A stretch of 64,000 nucleotides of DNA from Chitinophagaceae bacterium (lineage in GTDB: Bacteria; Bacteroidota; Bacteroidia; Chitinophagales; Chitinophagaceae): assembly GCA_016720745.1 (NCBI GenBank), contig JADKKA010000018.1:620001-684000 (forward strand). Direction: 5' to 3'. Position numbers and translations under genes: made by a program. The notes beneath the pieces are model-generated. The model made no database searches. It saw only the letters and a program-made list of their open reading frames with translations, and had not been told where the DNA came from. This document shows positions 1 through 7,702 of this stretch, piece after piece (the stretch's first letter is position 1; each line of letters starts with the position of its first letter).

Positions 1-1
1 A

Positions 2-628
2 GCCCTGCATAAAAAATATATCCGTCAGTGTCTCGATAATTTCAAAGACAATAGCGGAGTCATTCAACTAATCAGCGAAGAATTTACCGGCCCATTGCAT
101 TTTGTAAAATTCTGGCTGGATGTGATCAGGGAATGGGAAAAAGAAACCGGTAAACATCCGATCATCGGTTTGAGTGTGACGAAAGATGTACAGGATTCTA
201 TTCTGGCAATTCCACAATATGCCGCAGTTGTGGATCTGATTGATATCCGCTACTGGCATTACCAGGCAGATGGAACCTTGTATGCGCCACAGGGCGGACA
301 AAGTCTGGCGCCCCGGCAACATGCCCGTTTACTAAAGCCCAAAAAGACCAGTTTTGAACAGGTCTATCGTGCCGTAAAAGAATACCACGATAAATATCCC
401 GGCAAAGCCATTATGTATTCTGGAGACAGTTATCCTGAATTCGGGGTTGCTGCTTTTATGGCTGGAGGTAGTCTTTCTGTTTTACCGGCCAATTTTAGTC
501 AGGAATTACTTTCCACTGTTTCGGACATGAAGCCAATGAAAACAACCAGTGCGAATGAGTACAAGCTGGGAAATGAACGCAGTACAATTCTCTATAATTC
601 TGTCACTAAAGTGTTTACCATTCAATAA
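2..628 (+). CDS. C-terminal part of a secreted glycoside-hydrolase-like protein (DUF6298-like), truncated by the window edge
   Basis: The reading frame is open from base 2, so the true start lies upstream of the window; about 208 residues are visible. The segment has the alternating helix/strand character of the second half of a (beta/alpha)8 barrel. Recognisable stretches are 'LIDIRYWHYQADG', 'LAPRQHARL' and 'AIMYSGDSYPEFG'. I recall this pattern from Bacteroidota polysaccharide-locus proteins carrying DUF6298, but no activity can be assigned. It ends 14 bp before the sugar permease gene and probably shares its transcript. The C-terminal 40 residues look like a beta-sandwich cap. The CDS is certain; the family name is moderate to low confidence. 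Confidence 0.6.
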   Translation, partial: ALHKKYIRQCLDNFKDNSGVIQLISEEFTGPLHFVKFWLDVIREWEKETGKHPIIGLSVTKDVQDSILAIPQYAAVVDLIDIRYWHYQADGTLYAPQGGQSLAPRQHARLLKPKKTSFEQVYRAVKEYHDKYPGKAIMYSGDSYPEFGVAAFMAGGSLSVLPANFSQELLSTVSDMKPMKTTSANEYKLGNERSTILYNSVTKVFTIQ

Positions 629-642
629 AACCAACAAGTCAC

Positions 643-1953
643 ATGCAGCCATCTGCTCCAACACACAATACAAGTTCAAACCAGGCCGGTAGCGGAAATA
701 AATACCTGGTTCCCTTTATCCTGGTCGCCTTCCTTTTCTTTTTATGGGGGATGGTACACAACCTCGATGGCATCCTGATCCCGCACCTGAAAAAAGCATT
801 TCAGCTGTCCAATACGGAAAGCATGCTGATCGATAGTGCCATTTTTACGGCGTATTTTCTGATGGCGATCCCGGCAGGGATGATTTTGAAAAGATGGGGA
901 TATAAAAAAGGAATTATCACCGGTCTGATCATTGCAGGTATCGGCGCCTTTCTTTTTGTTCCAGCCGCCAATACCACCACTTATTTTATTTTCCTGATTG
1001 CCTTGTTTATTGTAGGCTGTGGGATCACGATCCTGGAGACCGCGGCCAATCCCTATGCTGCTATTCTGGGTAAACCGGAAACAGCCAGTATGCGACTGAA
1101 CCTGGGTGCAGCGGTGAACGGGCTTGCCGTTTTCATTGCCCCCTTACTGGGAACCCGCTTTATTTTTTCAGGGATTCAACATAGCGATGCAGAACTCGCG
1201 GCGATGACCGAAGTGCAAAAAGCTGCTTATCTATCCATGGAAGTCTCGCGGGTGAACACTACTTATATCTTTATTGCATTAGGCTTTATTGCAGTTGCCG
1301 TGATGTTCTTCCTTTTCCGTTTGCCGGAGGCGAAAGATACCAGCAAGACGGTGAAACTCTCTGAATTCGGACAGGTATTGAAACACCGCCATCTCCGCTG
1401 GGCGGTGATTGCACAGTTTTTTTATGTGGGCGCCCAGGTATGTGTGACCAGTGTATTCGTCCGCATGGCGATGAAATACGGTGGAGTAAATGAAGTGGAA
1501 GCCGGCAACAAACTCGGCTATCTCTATGGAGCCCTCTTCCTGATTGGCAGATTCCTGGGAACCATCCTCACCCGTTATTTCTCTTCCAGCAGGTTGTTGA
1601 TGCTGTTTAGTATCGGTGCAGCACTATTCAGTGTGATTGCCATTACGGGGCATGGACAAATTGTGATATACTCCATGAGTATTGTCGGGTTTTTTATGTC
1701 GATCATGTTCCCGACCATTTTTGCACTGGGATTGGTGGGACTAAAAGAAGAAACAAAAGCCGGCAGTTCATTGCTGGTGATGGCGATTGTGGGTGGCGCT
1801 ATTCTGCCACCTGTAATGGGTCAGATTGTAGACTGGCAAAACGATAATATTAAAATAGGGTTTGCTGTGCCCCTGGTATGTTTCCTGGTCATCCTGTTCT
1901 TTTCGGTCGGGAGATATAAGCCTGACAGCACACAGGTATTGGAAACTCAATAG
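643..1953 (+). CDS. MFS sugar:proton symporter, FucP family
   Basis: Inner-membrane sugar permease of 436 residues, the usual FucP length, with about 12 hydrophobic segments. The 'FLFFLWGMVHNLDGILIPHL' stretch in helix 1 and 'ILETAANPYAAILG' in helix 4 are hallmarks of the L-fucose/hexose:H+ symporter family. Known substrates in the family are L-fucose, glucose, galactose and N-acetylglucosamine. The real substrate here cannot be read from sequence; with the apiosidase gene directly downstream, a monosaccharide released by that enzyme set is a reasonable guess. The ATG start follows the upstream stop by 14 bp. Confidence 0.9.
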   Translation: MQPSAPTHNTSSNQAGSGNKYLVPFILVAFLFFLWGMVHNLDGILIPHLKKAFQLSNTESMLIDSAIFTAYFLMAIPAGMILKRWGYKKGIITGLIIAGIGAFLFVPAANTTTYFIFLIALFIVGCGITILETAANPYAAILGKPETASMRLNLGAAVNGLAVFIAPLLGTRFIFSGIQHSDAELAAMTEVQKAAYLSMEVSRVNTTYIFIALGFIAVAVMFFLFRLPEAKDTSKTVKLSEFGQVLKHRHLRWAVIAQFFYVGAQVCVTSVFVRMAMKYGGVNEVEAGNKLGYLYGALFLIGRFLGTILTRYFSSSRLLMLFSIGAALFSVIAITGHGQIVIYSMSIVGFFMSIMFPTIFALGLVGLKEETKAGSSLLVMAIVGGAILPPVMGQIVDWQNDNIKIGFAVPLVCFLVILFFSVGRYKPDSTQVLETQ

Positions 1954-2000
1954 CCAGCCTGATTTAAATAAAATTGATTGATTCAAAGTTTGACGAGCAT

Positions 2001-3386
2001 ATGTTTGGAAGGGGTTTAAAAAATATAATCGCATTGCTGGCTTTGTTGTTTTGTTGCCAAAGCGAGGGGCAGCCTGTTGCCTTAAAGGTCTCATTGAATA
2101 AACGGTTCTTTACGACGGCAGATGGAAAGCCTTTTTTCTGGCTCGGTGATACCGGATGGCTGCTCTTTGTGAAGTGTACCCGGGAAGATGCTGTTTTTTA
2201 TCTGGATACCAGAAAGCAACAAGGTTTTAATGTGGTGCAGGTGATGGTGCTTCATGATTTCAACAATACCAAAAATGTATATGGCGACTGGGCATTAAAT
2301 GATTTTGATGTGTCCCGTCCTGCTACCACAACAGGTGCTGATTTCCGGAATGCAGAACAATACGATTACTGGGATCATGTGGACTTTATCATTGATGAAG
2401 CCGCCAAACGTGGTATTTATATGGCCCTGGTGCCTACCTGGGGCAGCAATGTGAAATCGGGAAAGATCAATGAGCAACAGGCAGAAGCTTATGCAAAATT
2501 CCTGGCCAAGCGTTATCGCAATAAAAGCAATATCATCTGGTTAAATGGCGGTGATATTAATGGAAAGGAAGGATATGCGGTTTGGGAAAAATTGGGGTCC
2601 ACTATTAAAAATTTTGATCCGAACCATCTCATGACCTTTCATCCCCGTGGTCGTACCAGCAGTACCGACTGGTTTCATCAATCGCTCTGGTTGGATTTTA
2701 ATATGTTTCAGAGCGGACATAAATCATATGCACAGGATACTTCTTCCAAAGAAAGAAGACATTTCGGAGAAGACAATTGGAAATATGTGGAGGAGGATTA
2801 TGTGATGGATCCGGTAAAACCTACACTGGATGGGGAACCCAGTTATGAAGATATCCCTTACGGATTACATGATACATTGACCGGCTACTGGAGAGCACCC
2901 GATATCAGACGTTATGCCTACTGGAGTGTATTGGCTGGAGGAGCAGGGTTTACTTATGGACATAATGCCGTGATGCAATATTATATGCCCGGTGATACCG
3001 GTATTTCTTTTTTCCCGCAACAGGATTGGAAAAAAGGAATCAAAGCCGAAGCAGCTGAACAAATGCGCCACCTGAAAAAACTGATTGGCTCTTATTCCTA
3101 TTTCGACAGGGAACCGGCACAGGCACTGATCCGCCAAAACGGAGAAAAGTATGATCGCATACAGGCTGCAAAAGGAAAGAGCTATGCCTTTTTTTATACC
3201 TATACCGGTCGTAACCTGGATATCGAAACAGGTAAACTTGGATTTATACCCGGCAAAGCCAGTTGGTTTGATCCGAGGACAGGTTTGAAGAAAAGCGTTC
3301 CGGGATTCAATATGAGAACAAGTTCATTTGATCCGCCCGGTGAAACCAAAGCTGGAAATGATTGGTTATTGATACTGGAAAAATAA
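2001..3386 (+). CDS. GH140-type apiosidase (DUF4038), exported
   Basis: 461-residue (beta/alpha)8 enzyme with an N-terminal export signal ending near 'LLFCCQSEG' (possibly a lipoprotein). The N-terminal 'GKPFFWLGDTGWLLF' motif is diagnostic of DUF4038/GH140. The founding GH140 enzyme, BT1012 of Bacteroides, releases D-apiose from RG-II side chains. Its two catalytic acids correspond to Asp185 in 'WLNGGDING' and Glu279 in 'LDGEPSYED', both present at nearly the same positions. A short beta-sandwich typical of the family follows at the C-terminus. I chose ATG 2001 over an in-frame TTG at 1974 because it puts the signal peptide at the N-terminus. The next gene starts with no gap after its stop. 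Confidence 0.88.
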   Translation: MFGRGLKNIIALLALLFCCQSEGQPVALKVSLNKRFFTTADGKPFFWLGDTGWLLFVKCTREDAVFYLDTRKQQGFNVVQVMVLHDFNNTKNVYGDWALNDFDVSRPATTTGADFRNAEQYDYWDHVDFIIDEAAKRGIYMALVPTWGSNVKSGKINEQQAEAYAKFLAKRYRNKSNIIWLNGGDINGKEGYAVWEKLGSTIKNFDPNHLMTFHPRGRTSSTDWFHQSLWLDFNMFQSGHKSYAQDTSSKERRHFGEDNWKYVEEDYVMDPVKPTLDGEPSYEDIPYGLHDTLTGYWRAPDIRRYAYWSVLAGGAGFTYGHNAVMQYYMPGDTGISFFPQQDWKKGIKAEAAEQMRHLKKLIGSYSYFDREPAQALIRQNGEKYDRIQAAKGKSYAFFYTYTGRNLDIETGKLGFIPGKASWFDPRTGLKKSVPGFNMRTSSFDPPGETKAGNDWLLILEK

Positions 3387-4298
3387 ATGCGTCAACTGTT
3401 TGGCATATCAGTCCTTTTTTTACTGGCTTCCTGTTCCGGGAAGGCCTACCTGTTCACATCCTTTCATGAACCGGCTGATAAAGGATTGCGGATGCTCTAC
3501 AGTTTTGATGGGAAGAAATGGAATGACCTGGATACGGTACTGCTTCAACCTAAAGTCGGCGAACAAAAAGTGATGCGCGATCCGAGTATGATACAGGACA
3601 AGAACGGTATTTTTCACCTGGTCTGGACCAGCAGCTGGAGAGGCGACAAGGGTTTTGGATATGCTTCTTCCAAGAACCTGGTGAACTGGTCAGAACAATG
3701 GTTTATCCCCGTCATGAAACATGAACCCACTACAGTGAATGTGTGGGCACCGGAATTATTTTATGATGATATCCGGGATCAGTACATGATCATCTGGGCC
3801 AGCTGTATTCCCGGTCGCTTTGAAAGGGGCATCGAAGCCGATAGCAATAACCATCGCATGTACCTGACCACCACCCGTGATTTTGTGACATTCAGTGATA
3901 CGAAGCTATTCCTGGATCCGGGCTTCAGTGTAATTGATGCCGTGATCCTTAAAAAAGCAGACAAAGAATATGTGATGGTATTAAAAGACAATACCCGACC
4001 TGAAAGAAACCTGAAAGTCGCCTTTGCAACTGATCCAATGGGGCCCTGGACAAATATTTCCAAACCATTTTCTGATTCCTTTACCGAAGGGCCAACGGTA
4101 TTGAAAGATGATGATCAATGGCTGATTTATTTCGACAGCTACCAGAAAAAAATTTACGAAGCGGTTCAGACAAAAGATTTCAAATCATTTGAAAATATAA
4201 CTACTAATGTTCAGGTGCCTGCTGGTCACAAACATGGAACTATCCTGCCTGTAAAAAGAAAATGGGTGAATCAACTGATAAAAAAATTGAAGAGATAA
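3387..4298 (+). CDS. GH43-like five-bladed beta-propeller glycosidase, lipoprotein
   Basis: 303 residues beginning with a lipoprotein signal (lipobox 'LLASCSG'). The fold is the five-bladed propeller of GH43/GH62. All three carboxylates of the GH43 triad can be placed: the base Asp in 'MRDPSMI', the pKa modulator Asp in 'VIDAVIL' and the acid Glu in 'TEGPTV'. 'NVWAPELFYDD' is the usual conserved segment between them. Family members cleave arabinofuranosides, xylosides or galactosides, and the specificity here is open. ATG starts on the base after the GH140 stop, and its own stop overlaps the next start (TAATG), so these genes are translationally coupled. Confidence 0.85.
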   Translation: MRQLFGISVLFLLASCSGKAYLFTSFHEPADKGLRMLYSFDGKKWNDLDTVLLQPKVGEQKVMRDPSMIQDKNGIFHLVWTSSWRGDKGFGYASSKNLVNWSEQWFIPVMKHEPTTVNVWAPELFYDDIRDQYMIIWASCIPGRFERGIEADSNNHRMYLTTTRDFVTFSDTKLFLDPGFSVIDAVILKKADKEYVMVLKDNTRPERNLKVAFATDPMGPWTNISKPFSDSFTEGPTVLKDDDQWLIYFDSYQKKIYEAVQTKDFKSFENITTNVQVPAGHKHGTILPVKRKWVNQLIKKLKR

Positions 4299-6106
4299 TG
4301 CGTAGCCTGCTGCTCATAGCTGTATTCATGTTTAGCTTGTCACTGTCTGCGCAGGATACTGTACGTTATATTGGTAAAACCCTTTCGAATGTAGATTACC
4401 ATCATGGACAATTATCTCCTGCCATCGGGGTTCACAATATCCAGACGTTGCGGGCCAACCGGGCAGATAAAAATGAAACCAGCTCCTGGACCTATAACCA
4501 TGCGCCCATGCTGGCTTACTGGAATAATCAGTTTTACCTGGAATACCTGAGTAATCCGGTGGGGGAGCATGTGGCACCCGGACAAACCCTGCTGCAAATA
4601 TCAACAAATGGTTATCAGTGGACGGAACCGGTCGTGATTTTTCCACCCTATAAAATTCCGGATGGTTTTGTAAAAGAAGGAAAGAAAGACACAGCACGGA
4701 ACAGTTTCGCCGTGATGCACCAGCGGATTGGGTTTTATACGAGCAAGGCGAATAAATTATATGCGCTGGGGTATTATGGTATTTGTCTGGTGAAAGGCGA
4801 TGATCCCAACGATGGCAATGGCATTGGCCGGGTGATCAGGGAAATAAAAACCGATGGTAGTTTTGGTCCCATCTTCTTTCTGCGTTACAACCATTCATTC
4901 AATGAAAAAAATACCAGCTATCCTTTTTATAAATCATCAGGAGATGCAGCACTAATCAGTGCCTGTGAGGAATTTCTTTCCAACCCGCTATTGATGATGC
5001 AAACTGTAGAAGAAGGAGATCGCAATGATCCCCTGATTCCATTGCAAAAAGATTTCAAAGCCTTTAATTATTACCGGCTACCCAATAAAAATATTGTAGG
5101 CCTCTGGAAATATGCACTCACCAGTATTTCCAAAGATGGTGGAAAGACCTGGCCCATGAACCCCACCCGGGCACCAGGGTTCGTGAATGCCAATGCCAAG
5201 ATATGGGGACAACAAACCAGCGATGGCAAATTTGCAACAGTGTACAATCCCTCCGAGTTTCGCTGGCCCCTGGCCCTGAGTGTGAGTGATGATGGATTGA
5301 AATACAAAAACCTTTTATTGGTCAATGGTGAGATCAGCTCCATGCGCTATGGCGGTGCCTATAAAAGCTATGGTCCACAGTATGTAAGAGGTATCCAGGA
5401 AATGGATGGAAAACCTGCTGATAAAAACATGTGGGTGACATACAGCATGAACAAAGAAGATATTTGGATAAGCCGGATACCGGTACCCGTAAAGGACAAA
5501 GAAACCCGCCACCTGAATGATGATTTTTCTTTGAATCCTCTCTGTATGCAGTCCTGGAATATTTTCAGTCCGCTCTGGTGTAAAGTCGAAACCTTCAATC
5601 AATCGCTGCAACTCAGTGACCAGGATCCTTATGATTATGCCAAAGCAGAACGTTTATTTCCTGAGTCGAAAAAAGTTAAAGTCGAGTTTGCTTTCACTGC
5701 CGGCCAGCAGGACCATGGTACACTGGAAATTGAACTCACCGATGGAAAAGGAATGCCCTGTTTGCGGATCATGCTCGATTCGACTGGAAGCATCCTTACT
5801 AAGCAGGGCTACCGGAATAAATCACTGGGTAAGTACAAGGCCAATGAAAAAATGGTAGTGACGATAGAATTAAATACCGCCTCCCGTTTTTACACGGTAA
5901 GCCTGAATGGCAGCAAGCCGGCCAATAATATTTGTTTTGCGCCGGTAGCATCTGTTGAAAGAATTGTATTCAGAACGGGCAGCATTCGTCATTTCCCGGA
6001 TGCGGAAACACCGACGGATCAATCCTATGACTTATTCAATACGGAAGTACCTGTGAAAAATGCCAGATACAGTATTCATTATCTTAAAACAAAGACATTG
6101 CCCTGA
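4298..6106 (+). CDS. Secreted sialidase-like beta-propeller with C-terminal jelly-roll domain (possibly GH143-like)
   Basis: 603 residues with a signal peptide ending '...LSLSAQ'. Residues about 30-390 form a BNR-type propeller, with an Asp-box 'SKDGGKTWP' and related strands. Residues about 400-590 look like a LamG/jelly-roll sandwich. Sialidase-like folds act on 2-keto-3-deoxy ulosonic acids; in RG-II these are Kdo and Dha. The next gene is an (alpha/alpha)6 enzyme. From memory, Bacteroides BT1020 joins a Dha hydrolase (GH143) and a beta-L-arabinofuranosidase (GH142) in one chain, so this pair may be its split equivalent; this is an inference. I use ATG 4298, overlapping the upstream stop, rather than an internal upstream ATG at 4262 that would precede the signal peptide. 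Confidence 0.75.
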   Translation: MRSLLLIAVFMFSLSLSAQDTVRYIGKTLSNVDYHHGQLSPAIGVHNIQTLRANRADKNETSSWTYNHAPMLAYWNNQFYLEYLSNPVGEHVAPGQTLLQISTNGYQWTEPVVIFPPYKIPDGFVKEGKKDTARNSFAVMHQRIGFYTSKANKLYALGYYGICLVKGDDPNDGNGIGRVIREIKTDGSFGPIFFLRYNHSFNEKNTSYPFYKSSGDAALISACEEFLSNPLLMMQTVEEGDRNDPLIPLQKDFKAFNYYRLPNKNIVGLWKYALTSISKDGGKTWPMNPTRAPGFVNANAKIWGQQTSDGKFATVYNPSEFRWPLALSVSDDGLKYKNLLLVNGEISSMRYGGAYKSYGPQYVRGIQEMDGKPADKNMWVTYSMNKEDIWISRIPVPVKDKETRHLNDDFSLNPLCMQSWNIFSPLWCKVETFNQSLQLSDQDPYDYAKAERLFPESKKVKVEFAFTAGQQDHGTLEIELTDGKGMPCLRIMLDSTGSILTKQGYRNKSLGKYKANEKMVVTIELNTASRFYTVSLNGSKPANNICFAPVASVERIVFRTGSIRHFPDAETPTDQSYDLFNTEVPVKNARYSIHYLKTKTLP

Positions 6107-6133
6107 AGCAGGTAATCAGACTGATAAAAAAAG

Positions 6134-7699
6134 ATGTTGAAATCGTTCCGATATATATGTCAATCTAAGCAGATCCTTTATCTGTCGGTTGTCCTATTGC
6201 TGGAATTAGCAGCAGAAGGCCAGGGCCGTCCCATGATCCTGAAACCTGAATCATTCAGGCATTATGTTGACTACTTCAACAAAATGGAAGATGAAAATAT
6301 CAAACAGGCGATTCCCAATGATAGTGCCTGGGTCTGGATGAGAAAAAATATTCCACTCTTTGAATGTCCACAGCAGAATTTTGAAGAAATGTTTTATTTC
6401 CGCTGGTGGACCCTACGGAAGCATATTAAAAAGACAGAGAAAGGATTTGTGTTTACGGAGTTTTTGGTGCAACGTTCCTATGCCGATAAATACAATCTCA
6501 TCTCCAGCGGATTGGGTCATCATATTTATGAAAGCCGCTGGCTGCATGATAAACAATACATGGACCAGAACCTGCTGGTCTGGTACCGGGGCAATAATGG
6601 CAAGCCCATGAACAAGCTCCGCTTCTACAGTGGCTGGGTGGAAGATGCCATTTACAATCGATTTCTGGTGAATGGCGATAAAAAGTTTGTGCTGGATCTG
6701 TTACCGGATATGGAGACCAATTTTGCCGCCTGGGAATCAGAAAAGAAAAGAGCGGACGGATTATTTTGGCAGTATGATGTGCGGGATGCCATGGAAGAAA
6801 CCATCAGCGGCGGCAGGAAAGAAAAAAATCCAAGACCTAGTATCAATAGCTATATGTATGGCAATGCCTATGCGCTTTTTCAGTTGAATAGTCTGATTGA
6901 TTTGTATCGCCCGGGTACCGCCCGCTATGGACTCAAACTGGATTCCATCAAACAGTCATTGCAAACTAAACTCTGGAATAATAACCATCAGTTTTTTGAA
7001 GTCAGGAAAGAACAGGGCGATACCCTGGCCAATGTAAGAGAGGAGATCGGATTCCTGCCCTGGTATTTCAATATACCGGATACACAATATAGTGCAGCCT
7101 GGAAATGGCTGATGGATAAAAAATGTTTCAATGCACCATTCGGTATCACTACCGCTGACCGGAGCCATCCCGGCTTTCGCACCCATGGCTGCTGTAACTG
7201 CGAATGGGATGGTGCCGTCTGGCCCTTTGCTACTTCTCAAACACTAACCGCCATGGCCAATCTACTGAATAGATACCAACAGCAATATGTAACCAATGCC
7301 GATTATTTTGAACAGCTGGAGACCTATGTGGAATCACAATACTATCGCGGACGGCCTTATATCGGTGAATACCTCGATGAAAAAACGGGATACTGGTTAA
7401 AGGGAGATGAAGAGCGGAGCCGTTATTATAATCATTCCACTTTCAATGACCTGGTCATTACCGGACTGGCAGGAATAAGACCACGCATGGACAATTCATT
7501 AGAAGTGAATCCATTGCTCCCCGAAGGGAAATGGGACTGGTTCTGTCTGGATAATATATTATACCATGGAAAAATACTGACCATTGTTTGGGATAAGACA
7601 GGATTGAAATACAAAAAGGGCAAGGGACTAATGGTATTTGTCAATGGAAAGAAAGTAGCATCCGCTCCTGTTCTTCAAAAACTTATCGCGAGGTACTGA
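6134..7699 (+). CDS. Exported (alpha/alpha)6-barrel glycoside hydrolase (MGH1-like; GH142-like candidate)
   Basis: 521 residues, with a hydrophobic N-terminal export segment at about residues 13-28. The body is an (alpha/alpha)6 toroid of the GH63/MGH1-like clan, recognised by 'FYSGWVEDAIYNRF', 'DGLFWQYDVRDAMEETISGG' and 'WDGAVWPFATSQTLTAMAN'. Acidic residues in 'YDVRDAMEETISG' and 'EWDGAVWPFA' are the likely catalytic region. A short beta-sheet cap follows at about residues 460-521. In RG-II biology this fold includes GH142 beta-L-arabinofuranosidase, which removes arabinofuranose capping Dha. The gene directly after a sialidase-like protein supports that reading, but exact family membership needs a profile search. 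A 'THGCCNCEWDG' cysteine cluster near residue 355 is notable. Confidence 0.75.
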   Translation: MLKSFRYICQSKQILYLSVVLLLELAAEGQGRPMILKPESFRHYVDYFNKMEDENIKQAIPNDSAWVWMRKNIPLFECPQQNFEEMFYFRWWTLRKHIKKTEKGFVFTEFLVQRSYADKYNLISSGLGHHIYESRWLHDKQYMDQNLLVWYRGNNGKPMNKLRFYSGWVEDAIYNRFLVNGDKKFVLDLLPDMETNFAAWESEKKRADGLFWQYDVRDAMEETISGGRKEKNPRPSINSYMYGNAYALFQLNSLIDLYRPGTARYGLKLDSIKQSLQTKLWNNNHQFFEVRKEQGDTLANVREEIGFLPWYFNIPDTQYSAAWKWLMDKKCFNAPFGITTADRSHPGFRTHGCCNCEWDGAVWPFATSQTLTAMANLLNRYQQQYVTNADYFEQLETYVESQYYRGRPYIGEYLDEKTGYWLKGDEERSRYYNHSTFNDLVITGLAGIRPRMDNSLEVNPLLPEGKWDWFCLDNILYHGKILTIVWDKTGLKYKKGKGLMVFVNGKKVASAPVLQKLIARY

Positions 7700-7702
7700 T
7701 CA

